A program made the position numbers and the translations under genes. Positions 1-7,770 of a DNA stretch of 64,000 nt are shown here, piece by piece; positions within the stretch are counted from its first letter, which is position 1; each line of letters starts with the position of its first letter. Source of the DNA: an uncultured Clostridium sp. (GTDB taxonomy: Bacteria > Bacillota > Clostridia > Lachnospirales > Lachnospiraceae); contig CAMNRM010000018.1 of assembly GCA_946553025.1 (NCBI GenBank), positions 1 through 64,000 on the forward strand. The letters are read 5' to 3'. The notes under the pieces were generated by a model, which worked only from the letters and a program-made list of their open reading frames with translations, was not told the origin of the DNA and did no database searches.

Positions 1-203
1 ACGACGAAGAACCGGGAATTGAGGAGATCCGGGGGTTCTTGCGGGAGTGGCAGAAGGTCATTAAGCAGAGGATGAAAGACGCAGATAAGCAGCTTGCTAA
101 AGAGAGCGCTATCAAACGTCAGAAGAACCTGGATGAGTTGAGGGAAAAGAACAATATCCGGGTATTAGAAGGGTTGATGGAAGATTTTATGGAGGCGATG
201 TAG
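1..203 (+). CDS. 3' end of an unidentified prophage gene (partial)
   Basis: An open frame runs in from the left edge (codons from position 3) and stops at TAG 201-203, giving about 66 residues. The visible part is highly charged and helical (runs of E, K, R) and ends EDFMEAM. No motif identifies it. It lies just upstream of and collinear with the next gene, so it is probably part of the same early prophage operon. It could be the tail of a partition- or replication-type protein, but that is a guess from position only. Confidence 0.6.
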   Translation, partial: DEEPGIEEIRGFLREWQKVIKQRMKDADKQLAKESAIKRQKNLDELREKNNIRVLEGLMEDFMEAM

Positions 204-228
204 GGACGTGAAGGAGGAAAAGAAAAGG

Positions 229-1431
229 ATGGAAGAACTGGTAAATATCTGTACATACAAGGAATTTAAGGCAGCAACCGACCGCGAAGTCTTAAACCAG
301 GCAGAAGGCTTTGTACGGTTAGGTTATCTTCTCCGGAAGGCAAGGGATACGGAAATCCTAAGAGATTCCGGCTATCCAACGGTTGTCACCTTCGCCGAAG
401 GGGAGTATGGGCTTACGGAAACCTATGTATCCCGCTATATTGCCATCAACAAAAGATATTCACAAGATGGCTATTCCCCGTACTTACAGGAGCGCTTCCA
501 GGGCTACGGTATGGCTAAGCTTGCCGAGATGCTTACCCTTTCGGATGAAGTGGTAGAAGCGCTTCCGCCGGAACTGAGTAAGACAGAAATCCAGGAAGTG
601 AAGCGGGAGATAAGAAAGGAACAGGAGATTACCGACCTGGAAGTAATGCTTGAAGAAAAAGAGGATGGAAACGAAGAAAAAAGCAGCCTGGAAAAATGGC
701 TGCAGGTTTACATCCAGGAGAATAAGGAAGAGTGGAGCCGGGCAAAGAAGCAGGTGCCCGGCAGCAAAGGAAAAGAGGGAAAAGAGGGAGCAGCGGGAGA
801 TGAGGGGGAAGAGGAGGCCAAAATAAACTGGGTCATGGACTTTCTGGCCCCGACCGGGATTGCCGCAAAGATGGCCAGGATTAAGGGAGAAGGAAAGTTT
901 ATGCTGACCATCAAGGGAAAATATTCTCCGTTAGAACTTTTAAACCTTAGAACCAATGAAAAGGAAACCTACACCCTCACGGAATGTGCAGAACTTATGG
1001 AGAGCATCCGGATGCGGGAGGGAGAAGAGGAAAAAGAAGCAGAAAGAAAAGAAGAAGCAGAAAGAAGAAACGAAGCCTCAGAAGAGAAACTTGCACCGGT
1101 GCAAGAAATGGCAGAAGATGAAGAACCTCCAAAAGCCAAGGAAGAAACCCAGAGCGAGAAAAGGCAGACGATAGCAGAGGAGGAAAAAGAAGAAGGAAGG
1201 CAGATGGAAGTGGAAGATTATCCGGAACTTCTGCCTGAAGGATATACACCAACAGCCTACATTAAGTGCCATGACGGAAGCGAGGTCGAAGAAAAGGAGT
1301 GGAGGCAAGCGAAAACCTTAATCGGTAAACTGTATGAGGATACGGCCATGGAGAACTGGAACCTTGAAGAAGTTTATCGAAAGGCAAAGAAGCTGGTGAT
1401 CATCTTAGAGAAGCTGTACAAGGAAAGATAA
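229..1431 (+). CDS. hypothetical prophage protein with charged linker
   Basis: About 400 residues. The first 130 residues form a compact helical region (GYGMAKLAEML, LSKTEIQEVKREI) reminiscent of the HTH part of ParB/KorB-like proteins, but I cannot assign it to a family with certainty. Residues 150-340 are very rich in E and K, with poly-E stretches. The last 70 residues (VEDYPELLPEGYTP onward) look folded again. The frame is also open from GTG 208, but AAGGAGG at 211-217 fits ATG 229 better. The E-rich linker carries a 16-bp perfect palindrome in the DNA (1090-1105). A DNA-binding role in early phage functions is inference. Confidence 0.65.
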   Translation: MEELVNICTYKEFKAATDREVLNQAEGFVRLGYLLRKARDTEILRDSGYPTVVTFAEGEYGLTETYVSRYIAINKRYSQDGYSPYLQERFQGYGMAKLAEMLTLSDEVVEALPPELSKTEIQEVKREIRKEQEITDLEVMLEEKEDGNEEKSSLEKWLQVYIQENKEEWSRAKKQVPGSKGKEGKEGAAGDEGEEEAKINWVMDFLAPTGIAAKMARIKGEGKFMLTIKGKYSPLELLNLRTNEKETYTLTECAELMESIRMREGEEEKEAERKEEAERRNEASEEKLAPVQEMAEDEEPPKAKEETQSEKRQTIAEEEKEEGRQMEVEDYPELLPEGYTPTAYIKCHDGSEVEEKEWRQAKTLIGKLYEDTAMENWNLEEVYRKAKKLVIILEKLYKER

Positions 1432-1456
1432 GCGGAAACGAAAGGAGGATTTTGGG

Positions 1457-1681
1457 ATGCCTGTAACCGAGAAAGAATGGCTGGATGCCCGGTTAAATTG
1501 TAAGGTAGGCGACAGTATCCGGGTATTTAATCACTGGCGGGAGGATTTAAAGGCAAAGCAGGGCAAAGAAGGAAAAGGCCGGTGGGAGAAAAGCAGGATT
1601 AAGAAAAAATTTTTCTTTATTGTGCTTTTAGAGAACGGAAGAAGCGTAGACTATGCGGAAGTGGCAATGCAGAGGAGATAA
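1457..1681 (+). CDS. small hypothetical prophage protein
   Basis: 74 residues, lysine- and arginine-rich, starting at ATG 1457 behind AAAGGAGG. It follows the large gene by 25 bases. The tail FFFIVLLENGRSVDYAEVAM suggests a small beta fold. No family recognised; genes of this size and place are typical of phage early regions. Confidence 0.6.
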   Translation: MPVTEKEWLDARLNCKVGDSIRVFNHWREDLKAKQGKEGKGRWEKSRIKKKFFFIVLLENGRSVDYAEVAMQRR

Positions 1682-1690
1682 AGGAGAGCA

Positions 1691-1807
1691 ATGGAAGAAA
1701 AACAAAGGTTTGCAATTGTGTGCCCATACTGCGGACAGAAACAATATGCCCAAAAATCAATTTTCCATGAAATGAAGGCAGAAAAGATGGAGAGGAGAAT
1801 TCCATGA
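1691..1807 (+). CDS. 38-residue zinc-ribbon-like micropeptide
   Basis: ATG 1691 follows AAGGAGA at 1681-1687. The peptide has one CPYCG knuckle near residue 11, so it holds half of a zinc ribbon and could bind metal only as a dimer or with a partner. Its stop overlaps the next start (ATGA at 1804-1807), which supports translational coupling and a real gene. Function unknown. Confidence 0.55.
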   Translation: MEEKQRFAIVCPYCGQKQYAQKSIFHEMKAEKMERRIP

Positions 1808-2112
1808 TAAGTGCAAAAGAAGCAAAACAATGGGCGGATCGTTATGCCAGCAAAGAATTGGATAGAATTTACAGGATGATTTCTGATGCAGCTCTGGAAG
1901 GAAAGTATTCTGTTTGTGGAGAAGGGAATCTTCAGGAGTCAACAAAGCGGGAATTGGAAAAGCTGGGGTATAAAGTCGAAACAGGAAGCCAGTTTAATGA
2001 TTTGTATTTTATGATTAGTTGGGGTGAAGAGGAAATGAAAGCAATCACCATATGGCAGCCCTGGGCAGGAGCAGTTGCGGAAGGGATAAAAGAAAACGAA
2101 ACTGAGATTTAA
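1804..2112 (+). CDS. hypothetical protein ending in a truncated ASCH-like start
   Basis: 102 residues, coupled to the previous gene by ATGA. The first 75 residues form a small alpha/beta protein (ISAKEAKQWADRYASKEL...) of unknown function. From ATG 2035 the text MKAITIWQPWAG is the characteristic N-terminus of ASCH-domain proteins, but only about 25 residues remain before the stop, against roughly 130 in an intact ASCH protein. The frame reads from the first protein straight into the ASCH start. So either the upstream gene lost its own stop or a deletion joined two genes. The ASCH part is surely non-functional. Confidence 0.55.
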   Translation: MISAKEAKQWADRYASKELDRIYRMISDAALEGKYSVCGEGNLQESTKRELEKLGYKVETGSQFNDLYFMISWGEEEMKAITIWQPWAGAVAEGIKENETEI

Positions 2113-2125
2113 GAAAGGAGAGGCA

Positions 2126-2281
2126 ATGATTAAACAAACGGTAGCATTTGCTGTCATAACGAATAAGGATGGTGTAGTTATCCGGATAGGTCGTTCGGTT
2201 ATCTTACAGCCGCAGGTCATAACAAAAAGCAGCCTTGCGGCTGCCCAAAGAAAGGAGGTAAGTGAAAAAGAATCTATGTAA
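2126..2281 (+). CDS. small hypothetical prophage protein
   Basis: 51 residues from ATG 2126 with AGGAG at 2116-2120. The sequence has a short hydrophobic start (TVAFAVITN) and a basic/polar tail; no family recognised. It is collinear with its neighbours and its end overlaps the next small frame. Confidence 0.4.
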   Translation: MIKQTVAFAVITNKDGVVIRIGRSVILQPQVITKSSLAAAQRKEVSEKESM

Positions 2282-2351
2282 AAAGGCTGCTTGCCTTGCT
2301 CATGGTAACAGGATAGCGTCAAATTGTGTCGAAACTGTGTTGGTTTTCTAA
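2262..2351 (+). CDS. possible 29-residue basic micropeptide
   Basis: GTG 2262 sits 5 bases after a very strong AAAGGAGG (2250-2257). The predicted peptide begins VKKNLCKKAACLAHGNR and is basic with three cysteines. It overlaps the preceding gene out of frame. The ribosome site is the main support, and the frame is too short to judge by composition. Confidence 0.3.
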   Translation: MKKNLCKKAACLAHGNRIASNCVETVLVF

Positions 2352-2385
2352 AGGAATTGTAAAAGGTTTGTGAAGAAGGGAGGGG

Positions 2386-2805
2386 ATGCCGGTGCAGAGG
2401 ATGACGAAAGACAGGCTGGACAGGTTCCGCAATAAATTAAGTGCGGAGATTATCTGCCTGGAAGCAGAACTTCGGGAGATGGAGGAAACGGATAAAGGTA
2501 TGGGGATTAGTACGATTTTGGATTATCGAACAGGATATCCGATTCCACAGGGAGTTTCTGGCTTTGAGTGGGACAAGTATTGCCGCAAGCATGACCTCCT
2601 GATGAGAAAACGGCAGGAGCAGAAGGAAGTCAGAGAATGGATAGAAGCGATTGAAGATATACAGACACGCTGGGTCTTTAGAATGTGGTACATAGAAAGA
2701 CTAAGCTGGAAAAAGATCGCAAAAAAGATGGGAGTTCCGCAGAATGAGGATTACCCACGCTTGATGGTTCGGGACAAGTATTTGAAAAATAATGGAATAA
2801 AATAA
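2386..2805 (+). CDS. RinA/ArpU-type phage late-gene regulator
   Basis: 139 residues, ATG 2386 behind GGGAGG. The N-terminal half is a helical, charged region and the C-terminal third carries an HTH-like stretch (RWVFRMWYIERLSWKKIAKKMG, given here by its key residues W, Y, LSWKKIAKKMG). Size, layout and position just upstream of the terminase genes match the small sigma-like activators (RinA, ArpU, DUF1492 class) that switch on late transcription in phages of Gram-positive bacteria. The exact family is not certain. Confidence 0.65.
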   Translation: MPVQRMTKDRLDRFRNKLSAEIICLEAELREMEETDKGMGISTILDYRTGYPIPQGVSGFEWDKYCRKHDLLMRKRQEQKEVREWIEAIEDIQTRWVFRMWYIERLSWKKIAKKMGVPQNEDYPRLMVRDKYLKNNGIK

Positions 2806-2867
2806 AAAAGTTCGTTTTATTCGGAAAATTCGTTTTATAATACAATTAGAGTATCAGGTTGGCGGAT

Positions 2868-2892
2868 GTTGGTTCAAATCCGACTCCCGCTA
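2868..2892 (+). other. tRNA 3'-end-like fragment inside the prophage
   Basis: GTTGG-TTCAAAT-CCGAC forms a T-arm, followed by TCCCGCT plus A as a 3' acceptor strand and discriminator. No matching 5' acceptor strand (AGCGGGA), D-arm or anticodon arm exists upstream, so this is not a whole tRNA. It lies between the regulator gene and an AT-rich cargo gene, where a past insertion using a tRNA 3' end could leave it. A chance T-arm-like hairpin cannot be excluded. Confidence 0.4.
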
Positions 2893-3032
2893 TTTTACAT
2901 GAGCCATTATAGTTATCCCCTGTTTGAAAAGTGCCTGTCAGATGATGGGTGCTTTTCTTTTGCTGAAATATAAAATGTTGCTTTCTTTTTATTTTTGTAT
3001 GGTGTAAAATAAAAAGAAAAGGGGTAATTTAT

Positions 3033-3788
3033 ATGAGTTTGGTTATAGGTTTTATTTCTCCTGATTTTATAATGGTATGTGGAGAAGAGAGAATACGAAT
3101 GGGACAAGATATATTTTCAGAAAAATTTCGGAAAGTATATTATTTTAACAGTTCTATTATACTAGGTTTTGTAGGAAAGATTGATAGTAATTATAAATTT
3201 ATTGAAGAATATTTATTGGATTTTAATCTTTTAAGGGATGAAAAATTTATATTTGACTATGAGATAACAGAAAAAATCAATTTTCTAGATTTAGACAAGG
3301 CACTAACGGAAAAATTTTATGTTATCAATAATGAAGCAATAAAAACTGGAAAATATCCAGATATTAGAATAATGATTGGGGGATATGTAAATGAAATTGG
3401 TAGAATAAAAATATATTCTATTACTAATGATAAGCATGATATTTATGAATTGAAAGAGGAACAAGAAGTTTTAGAATACTTTGTTTTAGGTAATACAGAA
3501 GAACAAAAAATTTTGTGTGAGGTTTTAGAAGCAAAAGATGAGTACAATATAAATGGTTTAAGAGAAGCTTTTCAAGAGGTAATAGATTATGCATCAAAAA
3601 ACAATGCGGGTATAAACAAAAATATGGATGCAGTATTTTTGAGGAGGCAGGAGATAATGGAAAAAGAAAAAAAGCAAAAACCTCATGCTGAGATGGGTGA
3701 TATTCTAATAGGAAAAACGCATATAGAAAGCAAGGGAGAGGAAAAAGAATTATACCCAAATACTTCTATAAAAGATGTATATGCCTAA
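3033..3788 (+). CDS. proteasome/HslV-like Ntn-hydrolase cargo gene
   Basis: 251 residues, much richer in A+T than the phage genes around it. The N-terminus reads like a proteasome beta or HslV subunit. Residue 2 is Ser (possible N-terminal nucleophile after Met removal), then SPDFIMVCGEERIRMG matches the strand-turn-strand with an acidic residue (CGEER, compare GGDGQ in HslV). SEKFRKVYYF carries the basic residue region, and SIILGFVGKIDSNYKF matches the LAGFAG-type strand. The C-terminal 50 residues are charged. It sits alone between the late regulator and terS, the typical place for a phage moron. Thr is the usual nucleophile in this family, so activity is uncertain. Role (protein degradation, defence or host modulation) is inference. 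Confidence 0.5.
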   Translation: MSLVIGFISPDFIMVCGEERIRMGQDIFSEKFRKVYYFNSSIILGFVGKIDSNYKFIEEYLLDFNLLRDEKFIFDYEITEKINFLDLDKALTEKFYVINNEAIKTGKYPDIRIMIGGYVNEIGRIKIYSITNDKHDIYELKEEQEVLEYFVLGNTEEQKILCEVLEAKDEYNINGLREAFQEVIDYASKNNAGINKNMDAVFLRRQEIMEKEKKQKPHAEMGDILIGKTHIESKGEEKELYPNTSIKDVYA

Positions 3789-3860
3789 AATATATGGGAG
3801 GTAGTTTTGTACTGCCTCTTTTCTTTTGCCCAAATTTTATCGAAAGGAAGGTGTTGCCGG

Positions 3861-4424
3861 ATGGCACTAACAGAGAAACAGCAGCGTTTTGTTGATGAAT
3901 ACCTGATTGACCTGAACGCAACACAAGCGGCCATCCGAGCGGGTTATTCAGTAAAGACAGCAGATGTCCAAGGGTCAAGGATGTTAGGAAATGTTAAGGT
4001 TCAGCAAGCTATTTCCGAAGCCATGGCTGAACGTTCTCGCCGCACGGGTATTAACCAGGAACGTATCTTGATAGAACTTGCCCGGATTGCTCTGCTTAAT
4101 CCGAAATCATTGGTCAATCTTGAAGATGCAACAGTAAACCCAGAAGCCTCGCCCGATGACTTAGCTGCTATAGCTTCGGTTAAGGTAAAGCGCTTTCCGA
4201 CCAAGGATGGCGGGGAAGGGATAGAGCGGGAAGTGAAGTTTTATGACAAGATTAAGGCCATAGAACTGCTGGGAAAACATCTGGGCATGTTTAAGGATCG
4301 GATAGAACTGTCCGGGGAACTGAACAAGGAAAAAAGTAAGTTGGATTCCCTGTTAGCACAGCTATCGGATGCGAATGAAGCCGGTGAGGATATAACAAAT
4401 GAGAATATAACAGGCAAGGATTAG
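3861..4424 (+). CDS. terS: terminase small subunit
   Basis: 187 residues from ATG 3861 (AAGGAAGG upstream; an in-frame start at 3807 has no good ribosome site). The N-terminus MALTEKQQRFVDEYLIDLNATQAAIRAGYS is the standard Terminase_2/XtmA DNA-binding HTH (key residues KQQRFVDEYL, NATQAAIRAGYS). The middle helps oligomerise and the C-terminal tail contacts TerL. It recognises the packaging site on phage DNA and feeds it to TerL, encoded directly downstream. Confidence 0.9.
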   Translation: MALTEKQQRFVDEYLIDLNATQAAIRAGYSVKTADVQGSRMLGNVKVQQAISEAMAERSRRTGINQERILIELARIALLNPKSLVNLEDATVNPEASPDDLAAIASVKVKRFPTKDGGEGIEREVKFYDKIKAIELLGKHLGMFKDRIELSGELNKEKSKLDSLLAQLSDANEAGEDITNENITGKD

Positions 4425-4447
4425 GCAACAGAGGGGGTGGTATTCCT

Positions 4448-5832
4448 TTGAGTAATGAAAGATTGTTGCTGTCCGAGAAATATAAGGCATTTTTACGATG
4501 TGATGCACCAGTTGAGTTTCTCGAAGGAACTTAACCACAGCCGCAGGAAAGACAACGGTAGCGTTATTCAAATTTATGTTAAAGGTGGCAGGCAGCCCAA
4601 AAAAACTGCACATCCTGGCTGCCGATGATACCGGAGCCGCAGAGAAAAACATCATCCACAAAGACCTGGGTATCTTAGATGATTTTGGTCTTCTGGTGGA
4701 ATATAAGGGGAATGGTTCAGGCCGCTACAAGATGCCGCACCTGCTCTTTCACACAACCAGCGGTGACAAGATTATCTTCGTGGTCGGCTATGGCAATAAG
4801 CGCAAATGGAAGGATGCCCTAGGCGGTCAGTATGGATGCCTCTACATCGACGAGATTAACACAGCAGATATTGACTTCATCCGTGAGGCTGCTATGCGCT
4901 GTGATTACCTGATTGCTACCTTAAACCCGGATGACCCAAGTCTTCCGGTTTACAAGGAATACATCAATTGTTCCCGCCCTCTGCCGGAATGGAAAAAGGA
5001 AACACCAAAAGAAATTTTAGAAGAATTAACCGAAGAACCAAAGCCTGGATGGGTACATTGGTTCTTTTCTTTTACCCATAACCTGGGCCTGGCAGCAGAG
5101 AAATTACAGCAAATCCTTCAAAACACACCCAAGGGAACAAAAATCTGGAAAAACAAAATCGAGGGTCTTCGGGGCAAGGCAACGGGACTTATTTTCAGTA
5201 ACTTTAACCGAAAGCAGCATGTAGTTTCCTCTGCTTGGATAAAACAGCAGGTGAAGCAGGGAAAGCTGAAATTCAAGACCTTTACGGCTGGTGTGGATAC
5301 CTCTTATTCCTCCAAATCCCCGGATACCATAGCCATGATGTTTCAGGGGATTACCGAAGACAGGAAGTTAATTACCCTGGCAGAGAAGGTCTACAGCAAT
5401 GCCGACTTAGATATCCCTCTGGCTCCTTCAGATACGGCGGTAAAGCTGATTGATTTTCTGGAACAATGCCGAAAGGAATGGGGCTTTGCCAAGGATGTTT
5501 ACATTGATAATGCTGACCAGGCAACGATTACGGAACTTCGCAAGTATAAGCGCCTCCATGGATGTCTGTATCATTTCTGGGATGCTTATAAGAAACTGGA
5601 AATCTTAGACCGGATAAACCTGCAGCTTGGATGGATTCAGCAGGGATGCTATCTGGTAGTGGAAACTTGCGTGGAGCATATTGCAGAGTTAGAGAAATAT
5701 TCCTGGGATGAAGAGAAGGATAAACCGGAAGACGCCCATGACCATACGATTAACGCCCAGCAGTATGCATTTATCCCTTATCGTAACCGTATTGGTTTTG
5801 CTGTCGAAGAGGACAGCCAGAAGAGAAAATAA
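4448..5832 (+). pseudogene. terL: terminase large subunit, frameshifted at the Walker A motif
   Basis: TTG 4448 (GAGGGGGTGG upstream) opens a frame reading LSNERLLLSEKYKAFL...APVEFLEGT and then meets TAA at 4532. The rest continues in another frame as TTAAGKTTVALFKF and on to 5832. EGTTAAGKTT is the P-loop, so a 1- to 5-base indel lies inside the ATP site around 4529-4534. The downstream part has Walker B (GCLYIDEIN), the C-terminal nuclease start (AGVDTSY) and the end motif HDHTINAQQYAF. Translation from ATG 4576 would give 418 residues without the P-loop and so no packaging ATPase. Either the prophage is packaging-defective or this is a sequence error; the bases do not resemble a known programmed slip site. 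Confidence 0.85.
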
Positions 5833-5867
5833 CACATCCAAACCATAGAGCAGGAGGAGAAAAGAAA

Positions 5868-7577
5868 GTGAGGCTGTTTCAAAAAATGAATGAACAGATT
5901 AAGCGGGGAATCCGAAGCTGGTTAAATATTGTACCATCTAACCCCTACAGCATTCAGATTCAGGAAGTCCTGGATTTTGAAACCAATGCCATCCGCAACC
6001 GGATCTGGTATCGCGGGGATGGGAATGAACTGGAGCAGATGTACCAGCAAAATCCGGAGTGGGCAGACAGGTATAAGTTCTGGGCCTGTAAAAGCACTCC
6101 TGGAATGGAGATGCGAAAGATTCACACTGGCCTGCCGGGGCTTATCGTGCGGATTCTTACGGCAATCGTTCTAACAGATATGAATTCCTTTGATTTTAGC
6201 GGAAATGAAGCCCAGAAAACCATATGGGAAGCTATTGCCAGGGAAAACAAGTTTGCAAAGAAGCTGGAAAAGGCTTTAAAAGAAGTTTTATTCATAGGGG
6301 ATGGAGCCTTTAAAGTTACGATAGATACCGAGGTCAGCAGCTATCCGATTCTGGAATGGTATCCGGGGGACAGAATAGAGATTATCCGCCATCGTGACCG
6401 GGTGAAGGAAGTCATATTTAAGACCCCCTATAAGTCCGGGTATCAGCAGTACGTTCTCTTTGAGCATTATGGATTCGGCTACATTAAAAATGAGTTATAC
6501 CTTAATGAATTACAGGTCGGGATGGATGCACTGGAAGAAACAAAAGGAATCCGGGATTTTACTTTTGATAAGTCGGTAATGCTGGCTGTACCTGTCCAGG
6601 TCTATGAATCTGCAAAATTTGAAGGGCGGGGAGGCTCTGTTTTTGATGGAAAACTGGATAGCTTTGATGCTTTAGATGAAGCCTGGTCCCAGTGGATGGA
6701 TGCGCTGCGGGCGGGGCGGGCAAAGACCTATATCCCGGAATGTCTGGTTCCCAGGAATCCGAACACCGGGGAAATCTTACGTCCTAATTCCTTTGATAAC
6801 CGTTTCGTCCAAAGCGATAATGATATGTCTGAAGGAGCAAAAAACCAGATTGACACAGAACAGCCAACGATTCCCCATGAAAGTTATCTGGCTTCCTACT
6901 GCACGGCTCTGGACTTGTGCCTGCAGGGATTAATCAGTCCCTCTACTTTAGGAATTGATGTTAAGAAGCTGGATAATGCGGAAGCACAGAGAGAAAAAGA
7001 AAAGGCAACGCTCTATACCAGGGATGCAATTATCGAAGCAATGCAGGAAGTCCTTCCCGAATTGGTCAGTGCAGCCATTAATGCCTATTATCTCTTGCTT
7101 AAACAACCTGTACAGGAAATCAAGGTGACGGTTCCTTTTGGAGAGTATGCTAATCCGTCTTTTGAAAGTCAGGTGGAAACCTTAACGAAGGCCAGGCCAG
7201 GAGCACCGCTATTAAGCATAGAAGCCCAGGTAGAGGAGCTATACGGGGATTCCAAGGATGAAGAGTGGAAGAAGGAAGAAATAGAAAGGCTTAAGGCAGA
7301 GCAGGGGATGCTTGAACTGGAAGAACCTGCTGTAGGTCAGGAACTGGATGTAAACAAAGGAATCGCTCTGGAAGGAAGCAGTATGCTTAATGGTGCACAG
7401 ATAAGTTCATTGATGAATGTTATCAAGATGGTTAAGGAAAAGAGTGTGACCAGAAGCGAAGCTATTGCCATTATTACAGCTACTTTGGGGATTTCCAGGC
7501 AGAACGCAGAAAGCTTTATCGAGGAGGGGATGCAAAGTGCAGGTGAAGGTAGCCAACCGTCTATACCAAATGGGTAA
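5868..7577 (+). CDS. phage portal protein
   Basis: 569 residues from GTG 5868 with AGGAGG at 5852. It follows terL directly and contains the usual portal traits: a long alpha/beta N-terminal body (WYRGDGNELEQMY, GDGAFKVTIDTEVSSYPILEWYPGD) and a stretch around residues 355-400 (SPSTLGIDVKKLDNAEAQREKEKATL) typical of SPP1-gp6-like portals. An acidic C-terminal tail follows. The portal dodecamer is the DNA entry channel of the head and docks TerL and connector proteins. Confidence 0.88.
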   Translation: MRLFQKMNEQIKRGIRSWLNIVPSNPYSIQIQEVLDFETNAIRNRIWYRGDGNELEQMYQQNPEWADRYKFWACKSTPGMEMRKIHTGLPGLIVRILTAIVLTDMNSFDFSGNEAQKTIWEAIARENKFAKKLEKALKEVLFIGDGAFKVTIDTEVSSYPILEWYPGDRIEIIRHRDRVKEVIFKTPYKSGYQQYVLFEHYGFGYIKNELYLNELQVGMDALEETKGIRDFTFDKSVMLAVPVQVYESAKFEGRGGSVFDGKLDSFDALDEAWSQWMDALRAGRAKTYIPECLVPRNPNTGEILRPNSFDNRFVQSDNDMSEGAKNQIDTEQPTIPHESYLASYCTALDLCLQGLISPSTLGIDVKKLDNAEAQREKEKATLYTRDAIIEAMQEVLPELVSAAINAYYLLLKQPVQEIKVTVPFGEYANPSFESQVETLTKARPGAPLLSIEAQVEELYGDSKDEEWKKEEIERLKAEQGMLELEEPAVGQELDVNKGIALEGSSMLNGAQISSLMNVIKMVKEKSVTRSEAIAIITATLGISRQNAESFIEEGMQSAGEGSQPSIPNG

Positions 7578-7770
7578 AGAGGAGTATCAGAAGCTATTGC
7601 TGATTGCCAGGGAGCAGGTTCCTTTTGGAATCTATGCGATTGAAAAGAAGAACTATGCAGAACTGTGTAACGAGCGCTGTCAGAGCATGGGGCAGTTAAA
7701 GAAGCTTAAACGCCAGTTGACTGCGCAGGGTTTTAAGGTGCTGGTCAACGATGGAGGAGGCTATGGATGA
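7537..7770 (+). CDS. small phage head-region protein
   Basis: 77 residues from GTG 7537, preceded by GAGGAGGGG (7521-7529). It overlaps the 3' end of the portal gene by 41 bases and the start of the next gene by 8, a tight phage-operon arrangement. Basic, helical sequence (LLIAREQVPFGIYAIEKKNY, QLKKLKRQLTAQGFKV). Small genes between portal and minor head protein are common; function unknown. Confidence 0.6.
   Translation: MQVKVANRLYQMGKEEYQKLLLIAREQVPFGIYAIEKKNYAELCNERCQSMGQLKKLKRQLTAQGFKVLVNDGGGYG

Noticed and set aside
4529-4536. Programmed frameshift in terL.
   Set aside because: The needed shift is -1 (or +2), but no X-XXY-YYZ heptamer or stimulatory structure is apparent; an indel or sequence error is simpler.
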